NCBI GenBank assembly: GCA_024688885.1
Contig: JAILDV010000057.1
Span: forward strand, 23,935 to 87,934
Length of the DNA: 64,000 nt
Direction of reading: 5' to 3'
From: Bacteroidaceae bacterium
GTDB lineage: Bacteria > Bacteroidota > Bacteroidia > Bacteroidales > Bacteroidaceae
Part shown: positions 52,982-61,615 of the stretch, piece by piece
How the letters are laid out: every line of letters begins with the position of its first letter
How positions within the stretch are numbered: the first letter of the stretch is position 1
Notes under the pieces: generated by a model
Told to the model about the DNA's origin: nothing
The model's input: only the letters and a program-made list of their open reading frames with translations
Databases searched by the model: none
Position numbers and translations under genes: made by a program

Positions 52982-53716
52982 ATGAAGAAAATGATAATGA
53001 TGGTTGTAATGACCATTCTGACAATATGCTATGCTGGGAATATGCAAGCCCAAGTGATGAAAGCCGCTGATTTGGAGAAGTATGCAAGAGCGAGGTATGG
53101 AGAAAAGTGGCTCGATGCTGCCTTAAACCTTTCCAGCGGGCTGAAACTTGACAAGAACGAGAGCCTGACGTATCAGTAGGTGATTGAGGCTCCGGGCAAA
53201 TCGAAACAGAATTTGTATGTTGCCCTCAATTACTGGGCGACAGCTACATTCAAGGACAAGCAGGCCATCACGCTGAACGATAAGGAAGCTGGTTGCATCA
53301 TCATCTCCTCGACCATTACAGGCATCGCTGAGCATATAGGTACGCTGAACAAGTATTCGGTGAGCATCACGCCAGTCATCCGTCTGGACATCAAGGAAGG
53401 GCGTGTGAGGGTGACATATACGGTGCAGAATTACGACGTGTTGTCAGATGTGAGTGGTGGATGGCTATCACCTACCGATTCGAACAAGAGCACTTATGGT
53501 GACTCAAAGCGTAAGAAGGATGACAAAACGAATGCAAATCTCTATGACGAACAATGGGAGATTGCCAGGCATTATCCGTTTGTGGAGAAAGACCCGCAGA
53601 AACGCACCTGTGCCAAAGCTTTGGTGATGACACATGCTTATTCAAATGCCATCATGGACAAGGTGGAAGAGGCGTTGAAACATGGCATCACGGGCACAGA
53701 CGATGATGACTGGTGA
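52982..53716 (+). pseudogene. DUF4468-like protein gene interrupted by an in-frame TAG
   Basis: A signal peptide (MKKMIMMVVMTILTICYAGNMQAQ) and the start of a DUF4468-like domain are read for 65 codons to TAG at 53177-53179. The same frame continues without other stops for 178 codons: VIEAPGKSKQNLYVALNYW, GCIIISSTITG, VRVTYTVQNYDV, ending in DDDDW. Related proteins carry a residue such as Lys or Glu before VIEAPG. One substitution (AAG or GAG to TAG) explains the break. The gene is otherwise intact, so decay is recent, or the stop is a sequencing error. Confidence 0.8.
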
Positions 53717-53752
53717 TGGAGGGGAAAATAAACATCAATTCGTGGTATAACA

Positions 53753-53790
53753 AAAAGAATCGGGGTTACGATGGTAACTCCGATTCTTTT
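53753..53790. terminator. bidirectional terminator
   Basis: AAAAGAATCGGGGTTAC pairs with GTAACTCCGATTCTTTT around GATG. It lies between the convergent DUF4468-like and GH127 genes. Confidence 0.9.
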
Positions 53791-53814
53791 GTTTGTGTTC
53801 AAAATACAGTTCGA

Positions 53815-56235
53815 TTATTTTTTCATCAGTCGCAAGTAGTAGAGTCCTGGACACATGGTGTTGGGCGATGCGACGATACGGAAGGTGAGCTTCTTCTTGA
53901 CGTTGCCCTTACTGTCGAGCAAGAGTTCGTTGGGAATAGCATATTCAACATTGAAGAAGCCTTGTTCATCGGCACCTTGCATGCGTGGCTGGATAGTGAT
54001 GTCGCCCAGTTTCTGGTCATCGATGAAGATGTCAGCCACACGTCCACGGTCGGAAGTGATGAAGCGGAGCATGAGGGAGAGGTCATTCTTGAGACCTTGA
54101 GTGTTCTCCACGACATACTGGATGAACTCGCCGTTCTTGGCATCTCGGTAGTTCTCGCCACGATAGCTGCCGCTTGTGGAGCCTGTTGAGAACTTGACTT
54201 CGTGACCTGCTTCGCTCTGCTGTTCGCCAGTTGCCACATAGTCGAGGGTGCGTGCCTGCAATGCCTGTTCCTCTGCATCACGGCGTCCCATATCGGAGTT
54301 TGCATAGTCTTCCTTAGTGCCTTGGAAGAAGTAGCAGGAGTAGCGTGAGTGCTGAATGCTGTAGAAAGGTACGAGTGGCAGGGTGCCCTTGTCAGTGGAG
54401 AGCGTGAAGCTCAGTTTGCTGAGGTCTTTTGTTTGAATGTTGTTGAGCACCTCTGAGCGGTTGCCGATGAGGAGTGGGGCAGAGGAGAGGGGCTTGGCTG
54501 TGGAGCGTGCGCCAGGAGAGTGGTCCATACGTCCTTCGCCACCGTATTCGTTAGGCAGCTGTGCCTCTGTCTCAGTGCGTGCACCGAGGAGGATAGGACC
54601 ATACTTGAAGGCAATGTAGCTCTTATAGTCAGGGCATTCCTCGTAGCGGAGCTTCATGGGAAGTGCCACATTGACCACTTCGCCAGCCTTCCATTTCTTT
54701 GTCTGGTAGGTGTAGGAAGCCTTGCCGTCAGCGCTTGCCCAAGAAGGCTTACGGATGGCGAGAGTGAACTTGCCACCCTTCGTGATGGTCAGCTTGGTAT
54801 TCTGTTCGTATGGGAAGTTAGTTTCCTGACGGATGCCGAACTTCTTGCTGTTCAACTCACTGGCAGTGAAGAGGTTCACATAGAGCGTGTCGTTGGTGGC
54901 GCTATGCGTGTAAATGAAGTGACCGTATTTCGAGTGGTTCTCCATGCCTGTTCCGACGCAGCACCACATGCCCTGGTTTACTTGTGAGTAGATGCGGTAG
55001 GAGAGTGGGCGCAGCGAGGTGAAATATACGTAACCACCAGTTTCAGGGTCTTGTGTGGACATGATGTGGTTCCACATAGTTGCCTCGTAGAAGTCGGCAT
55101 ACTTGGCGTCATGGGTGTCGTCGAAGAGGTCTTCGGAGAGTTTCAGCATGTTGTTGGAGTTGCAAGACTCGGGACCCTCCATGTTGTTGATGTAGAGCTG
55201 TCCGTTCTGATGGTTCTGGAAGTGCTCGCTGATGGAGTTACCACCGATGCAGACAGTGCGGTTTTGTGCCACATCATCCCAGAAGTTCAGCACGGCGCTA
55301 CGATAGTCGGTGAGGCTCTTGTCTTCTTGCCATGCACGTTCGAAACCGATGTACTTAGGAACCTGAGTGTTGGCGTGCTTGCCGTCGAGGAAGGTGGGGT
55401 TGAAGGTCTTCATGCCGTCAATCATCTGGCGGTGGCTGTACTTCTTAGCTGCATCGAGATATTTCTTGTCGCCAAAGATGGTGTAGGCATCCACCAAAGT
55501 TTCGTTCATGCCGCCATGTTCAGAGCCGAGCACCTGCTGCATCTGCTCGTCGGAGATGTTGCTCACCACGTTGACGCTCCAATCGGAAAGACCGCGGAAG
55601 AGTTCCTTCGCCAACGGGCTCTTGGTGTAGAGATAAGCATCGCGAAGACCCGCCAACACCTTGTGCTGACAGTAGAAAGGCACCCATCCGCCTGAACGAC
55701 GGAACTGGGTGATGTCGCCTGCATAAAGACCTGTCCAGATGTGATTGAGGGGTTGTCCACCAATGAAGCCTTTCAGCCCCTTCGTGTCGTCCTTATAGGC
55801 ATCCTGACAATCCTTCATGATGTTGAGGCAATAATCCAGTTTCTCCTTCATGCGTGCTTTCATGCTGGCATCGTTAGTGGCTGCATAAGCCAAGGCAAGT
55901 GCGCTCACATAGTGACCACCCACGTGACCACTGAGGTCGAAACCTGCATCGCCTCCCCAGTTGGGGAAGTTGGGGTGCTTCTCTTCCCAACCGTTATATT
56001 TGGAAGAGGGGTTCTTTGAAAGACCTGCCTGACGGATGAACGGTGTCATGAGTCGGTCGGCATCATACTTCAGCAACAGTTCGTCGTTGGTTTCCATCAT
56101 GGTCTTCATGGGACCATCGAGCAGCGTCACTTCGGAAAGGTCGAAATGCTGTGGATAGATTTCGCTTTGTGCAGCGGCTCTTTGTGCACAAAGGAGCGAC
56201 GAAACCAAAGCGACAGATAAAATTTTCTTATACAT
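53815..56235 (-). CDS. GH127 beta-L-arabinofuranosidase-like glycoside hydrolase
   Basis: The 806-residue protein has a signal peptide (MYKKILSVALVSSLLCAQRAAAQ), an (alpha/alpha)6 barrel with GGDAGFDLSGHVGGHYVSAL, and the GH127 active-site set: Glu337 (acid/base, SISEHF), Glu356 and Cys358 (GPESCN), and Cys425-Cys426 (GMWCCVGTG). The Zn-Cys3Glu centre with Cys nucleophile is known from Bifidobacterium HypBA1. A C-terminal beta domain follows (about 600-806). It likely removes terminal L-arabinofuranose from plant glycans; no SusC/D pair or other glycanase lies beside it. Confidence 0.92.
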   Translation of the reverse strand: MYKKILSVALVSSLLCAQRAAAQSEIYPQHFDLSEVTLLDGPMKTMMETNDELLLKYDADRLMTPFIRQAGLSKNPSSKYNGWEEKHPNFPNWGGDAGFDLSGHVGGHYVSALALAYAATNDASMKARMKEKLDYCLNIMKDCQDAYKDDTKGLKGFIGGQPLNHIWTGLYAGDITQFRRSGGWVPFYCQHKVLAGLRDAYLYTKSPLAKELFRGLSDWSVNVVSNISDEQMQQVLGSEHGGMNETLVDAYTIFGDKKYLDAAKKYSHRQMIDGMKTFNPTFLDGKHANTQVPKYIGFERAWQEDKSLTDYRSAVLNFWDDVAQNRTVCIGGNSISEHFQNHQNGQLYINNMEGPESCNSNNMLKLSEDLFDDTHDAKYADFYEATMWNHIMSTQDPETGGYVYFTSLRPLSYRIYSQVNQGMWCCVGTGMENHSKYGHFIYTHSATNDTLYVNLFTASELNSKKFGIRQETNFPYEQNTKLTITKGGKFTLAIRKPSWASADGKASYTYQTKKWKAGEVVNVALPMKLRYEECPDYKSYIAFKYGPILLGARTETEAQLPNEYGGEGRMDHSPGARSTAKPLSSAPLLIGNRSEVLNNIQTKDLSKLSFTLSTDKGTLPLVPFYSIQHSRYSCYFFQGTKEDYANSDMGRRDAEEQALQARTLDYVATGEQQSEAGHEVKFSTGSTSGSYRGENYRDAKNGEFIQYVVENTQGLKNDLSLMLRFITSDRGRVADIFIDDQKLGDITIQPRMQGADEQGFFNVEYAIPNELLLDSKGNVKKKLTFRIVASPNTMCPGLYYLRLMKK

Positions 56236-56270
56236 ATAAATTAAAGTTTTGATAGATATTATTCCTGTTG

Positions 56271-56278
56271 CAAAGGTA
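56271..56278 (-). promoter_or_regulatory. -7 promoter box of the GH127 gene
   Basis: Minus-strand TACCTTTG about 36 bases before the GH127 ATG. Confidence 0.7.
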
Positions 56279-56375
56279 CGGCTTTTATGTCGAATAATTT
56301 TGCAGCAGTGTTACATAATTTATGTCGGATGTAACATCGGTGTATGGAAATGGGTGCTGATAAAGGGATTTCATG

Positions 56376-56421
56376 AAAAAGTGTAGCGCTGCTGCAATGA
56401 AGTAATTGCTACAGCGCTACA
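56376..56421 (-). terminator. terminator of the 56449 lipoprotein gene
   Basis: TGTAGCGCTG and CAGCGCTACA pair, with an inner GCAAT/ATTGC extension; on the minus strand the stem is followed by CTTTTT. It lies just past the stop. Confidence 0.85.
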
Positions 56422-56448
56422 GTGCTACAGTTTTCCAAAAGGTCTTTC

Positions 56449-57108
56449 TCAATTGATGGCTTGCTTCATCAGGTTCTCCAACTCCGAATCAGATTTTTCG
56501 GATATTTCATCAACAAGATAGAATTTGGTGAGCATGGTGGCAAACACCTTATTGTTGTAGAGGAATACAAAATCGTAATAGCCAGGTTCGACCTCCTCGG
56601 GATGAAGGTAGAAGGAGCCCCAATGCTCGGTTTCTTCCGCTTCGGGATCTTGATTCAGGTCACAAGCCAAAATGTAGCCAGGAGTTTCGTCGTTCAAAGC
56701 CCCTTTCAAGTAGGCGCTCTGGTCGGCATTGTGCTTGAACACCATCACCTTGATGCCTGTCTGCACGTTCGCTTGTGGATGAAACTCTATCCATTCGTTC
56801 AGTTCAAAGACAGAGCGGATACCTTCTGCGGCAAATGGTTTATTGTTGAAATCTTCGCTGCCACAATGGTTGCCATTCAGACTCAAACCGGTCATGATGG
56901 GTTGCTCTCCCTCTTTGAGATTCACGAAATAGAGTTTACCGAGCACCATGGTGTCTGGCACCTGCGCAGTGGCGTCCTCGCTGGCGAGGTTGTCGGCAAG
57001 ATTGGTCTTTTCAGATTCGTTGCTTACATTGGCATTTGTACCATTGTTGCAGTTGGTTGTGAGTAACAGGGCAAGTGCTGCGGTAAAGAATAAAGCAATC
57101 TTTTTCAT
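56449..57108 (-). CDS. predicted lipoprotein of unknown function
   Basis: The 219-residue protein has a lipoprotein signal (MKKIALFFTAALALLLTTNC), an Asn/Ser/Glu-rich linker and a domain with VLGKLYFVNLKEGEQP, FHPQANVQTGIKVMVFKHN and DFVFLYNNKVFATMLTKFYLV. It resembles small Ig-like or extracellular beta proteins, but I do not recognise the family. It is transcribed divergently from tRNA-Gln's downstream region with a strong terminator after its stop. Isolated single gene. Confidence 0.72.
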   Translation of the reverse strand: MKKIALFFTAALALLLTTNCNNGTNANVSNESEKTNLADNLASEDATAQVPDTMVLGKLYFVNLKEGEQPIMTGLSLNGNHCGSEDFNNKPFAAEGIRSVFELNEWIEFHPQANVQTGIKVMVFKHNADQSAYLKGALNDETPGYILACDLNQDPEAEETEHWGSFYLHPEEVEPGYYDFVFLYNNKVFATMLTKFYLVDEISEKSDSELENLMKQAIN

Positions 57109-57194
57109 AAATCAGTTTTTTTATAGGGTTAGTGAAATGATGTGTCATTTTCGGACAATAGAGGCTTCAGATGTATGTCTGAAGCCTCTGTTGT

Positions 57195-57269
57195 TGGTTG
57201 GGATACCCGGGCTCGAACCAGGAATAACAGGACCAGAATCTGTTGTGTTGCCAATTACACCATATCCCA
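57195..57269 (-). tRNA. tRNA-Gln (anticodon CTG)
   Basis: Acceptor stem TGGGATA/TATCCCA, T-loop GTTCGAGCC, and anticodon loop TTCTGGT give anticodon CTG. Discriminator A and CCA are encoded. The promoter at 57321-57351 precedes it. Confidence 0.9.
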
Positions 57270-57320
57270 ATTTTTCTTTCAGCAATGTTGGAAAGAGCGC
57301 CCCTCTTTCGAATTGCGATG

Positions 57321-57351
57321 CAAAGGTAGTGCTTTTCCGGAAACTGACAAA
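57321..57351 (-). promoter_or_regulatory. promoter of tRNA-Gln
   Basis: Minus-strand TTTG, a 19-base spacer and TACCTTTG match the consensus exactly. Confidence 0.8.
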
Positions 57352-57422
57352 GGGTTTTGGATTTTTTTTTCTCTGAAAGAACATTTTTCTCTTTTTGGAG
57401 GGGAAAAGCCACGGGAAATACG

Positions 57423-57430
57423 TACCTTTG
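57423..57430 (+). promoter_or_regulatory. -7 promoter box of surE
   Basis: TACCTTTG lies 20 bases before the surE ATG, divergent from the tRNA-Gln promoter. Confidence 0.7.
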
Positions 57431-57450
57431 TGGGCAGAAAACTGAAAAAA

Positions 57451-58227
57451 ATGGATAAACTGATATTTATTAGCAATGATGACGGCTTTGAGGCTGAGGG
57501 CATCCGACAGTTGGCTGAGATGATGAGAGAATTGGGAGACGTGTTTGTGGTGGCTCCCGATGGCGGAAGGAGTGGCGCGAGTATGAGCATCAGCAGTCAT
57601 AGCCCTGTGAGGAACACGTTCATCTGCCACGAGGAGGGGAACGAAACGAGAGGAAGTTTGACGATGTGGGCATGTACGGGCACACCGAACGACTGCACCA
57701 AGATGGCATTCGAGAAGTTGCTGCCGCGCCGTCCTGATTTAGTGTTGGGTGGCATCAATCATGGTGACAACTGCGCTGTGAATGCCCACTATTCGGGCAC
57801 GATGTCCATTGCACTGGAGGGATGCATCAAGCATGTGCCTTCCATCGCCTTTTCGAGTGGAAGAACTGCCGAGGATGCCGACTTCACCTACATGAAGGAA
57901 TATGTGATGCGGATTGTCAAGATGGTGCTGAAGGAAGGGCTGCCTTTGGAGGTGTGCCTGAATGTGAATGTGCCCGATGAAGTACCATTGAAAGGACTGA
58001 AAATCTGCAAGATGGGAATGGGAGACTGGCATGAGGAATGGCAGGAGAGAAGTCATCCGAGAGGGGGCAAGTATTATTGGATTGCAGGCTATTATGCACC
58101 TTATGACAAGCACGACGAAGAGAGTGACACGTGGGCGTATGAACATGGCTATGTAGCGGTGACTCCCTTGCAGCTGGACATGACGGCGTATGCGACGATG
58201 AAGAAATTAAGTGGGCTGATGGTGTAG
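57451..58227 (+). CDS. surE: 5'/3'-nucleotidase SurE
   Basis: The 258-residue protein has the metal-binding N-terminus ISNDDGFEAEGI, VVAPDGGRSGAS, SGGINHGDNCAVN-like VLGGINHGDN, YSGTMSIALEG and a late TPLQLDMTAY. SurE removes the phosphate from nucleoside monophosphates in the stationary phase. ATG 57451 is the start; the longer upstream frame crosses tRNA-Gln. lpxB follows after 28 bases. Confidence 0.95.
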   Translation: MDKLIFISNDDGFEAEGIRQLAEMMRELGDVFVVAPDGGRSGASMSISSHSPVRNTFICHEEGNETRGSLTMWACTGTPNDCTKMAFEKLLPRRPDLVLGGINHGDNCAVNAHYSGTMSIALEGCIKHVPSIAFSSGRTAEDADFTYMKEYVMRIVKMVLKEGLPLEVCLNVNVPDEVPLKGLKICKMGMGDWHEEWQERSHPRGGKYYWIAGYYAPYDKHDEESDTWAYEHGYVAVTPLQLDMTAYATMKKLSGLMV

Positions 58228-58255
58228 GGGGTCAACATGATGCATTAATTAAATT

Positions 58256-59362
58256 ATGCGATATTACTTGATAGCGGGGGAAGCTTCGGGCGATTTGCAC
58301 GCTTCGAACTTGATGGCGGAACTGAAACGGCAGGATGCTGAGGCAGAGTTCCGTTTCTACGGCGGTGACAAGATGGCTGCTGTGGGAGGGGTGTTGGTGA
58401 AGCATTACCGTGAACTTGCCTATATGGGTTTCATTCCAGTGCTGGTGCATCTGCCTCAGATTCTGCGGAATATGCAGCAATGTAAGGCGGACATTGAGGC
58501 GTGGAAACCCGATGTGGTGATATTGGTGGATTATCCGGGCTTTAACCTTGACATAGCCAAGTATGTGCATCAGAAGGGCATCTGCAAGGTGTTTTATTAT
58601 ATCAGCCCCAAGATTTGGGCATGGAAGGAGTATCGCATCAAGAACATCAGGAGAGATGTGGATGAGTTGTTCTCCATTCTGCCGTTCGAGGTGAAGTGGT
58701 TTGATGACAGGGGATACAAGGTGCATTATGTGGGTAACCCGTGTGTGGATGCTGTGGAGCAGTGGAAGAACAGCGCTGAAGTGTGTGAGAAGAAGAAGCA
58801 GATTGCCATCCTTGCAGGGAGCAGAAAGCAGGAAATCAAGGATAACCTTCGGATGATGCTGCAGTGTGCGGCGACGTTTGAGGGGTACAAGTTGGTGATT
58901 GCCGGTGCACCCAACATGGATGAGGCATATTATAAGAAGTATATACCTGAGGGGGTGGATGTGGAGATACGGTTCGGAGAGACCTATCAGGTGTTGAGCG
59001 AATCGGTGGCGGCATTGGTCACATCGGGTACCGCCACATTGGAAACGGCGATATTGCGGGTGCCGCAAGTGGTATGCTATGCCACACCGGTGGGAAAGTT
59101 CATCTCATGGTTGAGGAGCAAGGTGCTGAAAGTGAAGTACATCTCGCTGGTGAACCTTATCGTGGATAAGGAAATAGTGCAGGAACTGGTTGCTGACCGT
59201 ATGACGAAAGAGAACATCATCCAATGTTTGGGTGACATCTTGCCAGGAGGAAAAGCCCGTCAGCAGATGCTCGACGATTATGAGGAGATGAACCGCGTTT
59301 TGGGTGGTGCAGGTGCCAGCAGAAAAGCGGCAGAAGAGATGGGAAAGTGCTTGAAAAATTGA
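58256..59362 (+). CDS. lpxB: lipid-A-disaccharide synthase
   Basis: The 368-residue GT19 glycosyltransferase has YLIAGEASGDLHASNLM, VVILVDYPGFNLDIAK, YYISPKIWAWKEYRI, LAGSRKQEIKDNL and VTSGTATLETAILRVPQVV. It joins UDP-diacylglucosamine and lipid X. It is separated from the other lpx genes, which lie 23 kb away, and is linked to surE as in many Bacteroidetes. Confidence 0.95.
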   Translation: MRYYLIAGEASGDLHASNLMAELKRQDAEAEFRFYGGDKMAAVGGVLVKHYRELAYMGFIPVLVHLPQILRNMQQCKADIEAWKPDVVILVDYPGFNLDIAKYVHQKGICKVFYYISPKIWAWKEYRIKNIRRDVDELFSILPFEVKWFDDRGYKVHYVGNPCVDAVEQWKNSAEVCEKKKQIAILAGSRKQEIKDNLRMMLQCAATFEGYKLVIAGAPNMDEAYYKKYIPEGVDVEIRFGETYQVLSESVAALVTSGTATLETAILRVPQVVCYATPVGKFISWLRSKVLKVKYISLVNLIVDKEIVQELVADRMTKENIIQCLGDILPGGKARQQMLDDYEEMNRVLGGAGASRKAAEEMGKCLKN

Positions 59363-59365
59363 GAC

Positions 59366-59389
59366 GAAAATTTTCAATTATCAATTATA
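59366..59389 (+). repeat. TTATCAA heptamer units
   Basis: TTTTCAA, TTATCAA and TTATAAA units fill the gap before the next small gene's ATG. Confidence 0.55.
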
Positions 59390-59392
59390 AAA

Positions 59393-59644
59393 ATGAAATA
59401 CAAACCAGAATACACAAAGGAGGAGATAGATGAGCTGGTGAACTGGTTCACCTCTCACACCTTTGAAAAGGAGATGGACATGGGACATGGTGTCTATGTC
59501 CGCGATGTGGAACAGGCAATAGAGCCGCTGATGCACATGGCCAAGACGCAGTATGAAAACAGGAACTATTCGGGTGCCATTCATTTCCTGTCGCTGATCA
59601 GGGATGAATTGGTGAAACAGAACAAAGTGACAGGCGAGAAGTGA
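59393..59644 (+). CDS. small DUF6965-like protein
   Basis: The 83-residue protein is helical with EEIDELVNWFTSHTF, then a short turn containing GVYVRDVEQAIEP and a C-terminal helix ending FLSLIRDELVK. This layout resembles DUF6965 proteins (a Trp-Phe helix, an I-x-D-V turn, a final helix), but similarity is weak. Function unknown. It is the last gene of the surE-lpxB run, and its stop codon lies within a terminator hairpin. Confidence 0.7.
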   Translation: MKYKPEYTKEEIDELVNWFTSHTFEKEMDMGHGVYVRDVEQAIEPLMHMAKTQYENRNYSGAIHFLSLIRDELVKQNKVTGEK

Positions 59645-59665
59645 TGTGCTTCCCGCCTGTTTTTC
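59630..59665 (+). terminator. terminator overlapping the stop codon
   Basis: ACAGGCG-A-GAAG pairs with CTTC-C-CGCCTGT and is followed by TTTTT; the loop contains the TGA of the preceding gene. Confidence 0.8.
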
Positions 59666-59688
59666 TATGCTTGCTGATGAGGTTCTTT

Positions 59689-60480
59689 TTATGCTTGATG
59701 ACTTAGTTCTTCCTCTACTCGGTTGGTCAGGTCAATGTATTCCTGCACGGAGAGTTCTTCTGGCCGTCTGGTGAACATCGGGTCAGCGAGCATGGGGGAG
59801 TCCTTTCCGAGAATTTGCTTCATGCCGTTGCGCATCATCTTGCGGCGCATGGTAAACACGGTTTTCACGATGCGTCTGAACAATTGCTCGTCGCATCCGA
59901 GAGTTTGCTTGTTGTTGCGTGTGAGGCGGATGACGGCACTCTTCACTTTCGGTGGAGGGTTGAACACGTTCTCATGCACCGTGAACAGATACTCCACATC
60001 ATACCACGCCTGAATGAGCACGCTCAGCACACCGTAGGTCTTCCCCCCTGGCGATGCAGCCATGCGTTCAGCCACTTCCTTCTGAATCATGCCCGTGCAG
60101 CAGGGGATGAGGTGGCGGTTTTCCACCATCTTGAAGAAAATCTGCGATGAGATGTTGTAGGGATAATTGCCTGTCAGCACGAAAGGCTTGCCGTCAAACA
60201 CCTTTTCCAAATCCATCCGCAGAAAGTCGCCCTCGATGATGTTGTCGCCCAGTTGCGGGAAATGCTCATGGAGGTAAGGCACAGAATCGAAGTCAATCTC
60301 CACCACTTTGAAAGGGCGTTGCTTGGGAATGATGTATTGGGTGAGCACTCCCATGCCAGGACCCACTTCAAGAACGGGAATGTCGGGGCAGGCATCCACG
60401 GTGTCGGCAATACGTTGCGCTACACTGAGGTCGGTAAGGAAATGTTGACCTAAGAATTTCTTCGGTTTTATGCTGTCCAT
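59689..60480 (-). CDS. rsmA: 16S rRNA dimethyladenosine transferase
   Basis: The 263-residue protein has KKFLGQHFLTD, the SAM motif VLEVGPGMGVLTQY, VVEIDFDS, the catalytic NLPF-like GNYPYNISSQIFF, and SVLIQAWYDVEYLFTV. It dimethylates two adenines in helix 45 of 16S rRNA. A TAACTTTG box on the minus strand (60573-60580) lies about 95 bases upstream and overlaps the divergent promoter of the next gene. Confidence 0.95.
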   Translation of the reverse strand: MDSIKPKKFLGQHFLTDLSVAQRIADTVDACPDIPVLEVGPGMGVLTQYIIPKQRPFKVVEIDFDSVPYLHEHFPQLGDNIIEGDFLRMDLEKVFDGKPFVLTGNYPYNISSQIFFKMVENRHLIPCCTGMIQKEVAERMAASPGGKTYGVLSVLIQAWYDVEYLFTVHENVFNPPPKVKSAVIRLTRNNKQTLGCDEQLFRRIVKTVFTMRRKMMRNGMKQILGKDSPMLADPMFTRRPEELSVQEYIDLTNRVEEELSHQA

Positions 60481-60497
60481 GAAAAAAAATGTTGCTA

Positions 60498-60522
60498 TTG
60501 AATGTTGAATTATGAATTATTT
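60498..60522 (+). repeat. TTGAATT heptamer units
   Basis: TTGAATG, TTGAATT and ATGAATT in register in the rsmA leader. Confidence 0.55.
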
Positions 60523-60524
60523 CG

Positions 60525-60580
60525 TAACTTTGTGGCTGCGAAAATGATTATTGAGCAGAACGCTTTGCGCTGCAAAGTTA
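60525..60580. promoter_or_regulatory. divergent promoter pair
   Basis: Plus-strand TAACTTTG (60525-60532) can drive the 60593 gene and minus-strand TAACTTTG (60573-60580) can drive rsmA. The two promoters face across each other, so their transcripts overlap by about 35 bases. Confidence 0.65.
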
Positions 60581-60592
60581 CAACTTTTCTTG

Positions 60593-61603
60593 ATGAACAG
60601 CAACAAAACGCTAAAAAAGGCTATCAATATTGCCATACCCTTCGTGTTGGGAGGAGGCATTCTGTGGTGGATGTATCGTGACACAGACTTTCATGCCATG
60701 GAGGAGACACTCCTTCATGAGATGAATTGGGGATGGATGCTCTTCTCGTTGGTGTTTGGCATCACTGCACAGATGTTTCGAGGCATCCGTTGGAAACAGA
60801 CCTTGGAACCCATGGGCGAGCATCCCCGCCTGATGGATTGCATTCATGCTATCTTCATCTCCTATGCCACCAGCCTTGTCATCCCTCGCAGTGGAGAACT
60901 GAGCCGTTGTGGCGTATTGGCGAAATACGACGGTGTCTCGTTTCTGAAATCATTGGGCACAGTGGTCACCGAACGCATGATTGACTCCCTGCTCATTCTC
61001 TTCATCACCTTCGTGGTCATCCTCTCGCAGGTGGGCATCTTCACCTCGTTTTTCGACCGTACGGGCACGAATCTTTGTGATGTCTTACGAGGATTCACCA
61101 CCACGGGCTATATCGTCACTGCCATCTGTCTGGTCATCACGTTGCTCTTCCTTTGGTTGCTCATGAAGCGTTTCACGTTCATGGCGAAGGTGAAGGATAT
61201 GGTCAACAAGGTGAAGGAAGGCATTCTCTCCTTGAAGGGTGTCGAGCACAAGGGACTTTTCACGTTCTACACACTCGCCATTTGGGGCAGTTATTTCCTG
61301 CACTATTGGATTACCTTCCTGTGTTTCGACTTCACATCTCACCTGACATTCACCGTTGCCATAGTGAGTTTCATTGTCGGCAGCATCTCCGTGATAGTAC
61401 CTACGCCCAACGGGGCAGGACCGTGGCATTTTGCCGTCAAGACCATCTTGATTCTCTATGGATTGGCAGACACCGATGCAGTCACCTTCGTGCTGATTGT
61501 CCACACGGTGCAGACAGCCTTGGTTCCCTTGCTGGGCATCTTTTCATGGGTGGCTCTGGCACTTCGTCCTGCATCCTCCAAACAACAGACGTTTAACATC
61601 TAA
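60593..61603 (+). CDS. flippase-like/lysylphosphatidylglycerol synthase TM protein
   Basis: The 336-residue integral membrane protein has eight or so hydrophobic segments and the UPF0104/MprF-TM pattern: FRGIRWKQTLEPMG, FISYATSLVIPRSGELSRCGVLA, VVTERMIDSL and VPTPNGAGPWHFAVKTIL. Such domains form the flippase part of MprF or act as stand-alone glycolipid flippases. The soluble synthase domain is absent. ATG 60593 begins the first basic-hydrophobic segment. pepD follows after 12 bases. Confidence 0.88.
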   Translation: MNSNKTLKKAINIAIPFVLGGGILWWMYRDTDFHAMEETLLHEMNWGWMLFSLVFGITAQMFRGIRWKQTLEPMGEHPRLMDCIHAIFISYATSLVIPRSGELSRCGVLAKYDGVSFLKSLGTVVTERMIDSLLILFITFVVILSQVGIFTSFFDRTGTNLCDVLRGFTTTGYIVTAICLVITLLFLWLLMKRFTFMAKVKDMVNKVKEGILSLKGVEHKGLFTFYTLAIWGSYFLHYWITFLCFDFTSHLTFTVAIVSFIVGSISVIVPTPNGAGPWHFAVKTILILYGLADTDAVTFVLIVHTVQTALVPLLGIFSWVALALRPASSKQQTFNI

Positions 61604-61615
61604 CATCTACAAGAT

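Noticed and set aside
53177..53179. TAG recoded as an amino acid in this genome
   Set aside because: parB and the ostA-like gene end with TAG at the natural C-terminus, so TAG is a normal stop.
57142..57450. Upstream extension of surE
   Set aside because: It reads through tRNA-Gln and its promoter; ATG 57451 gives the conserved N-terminus.
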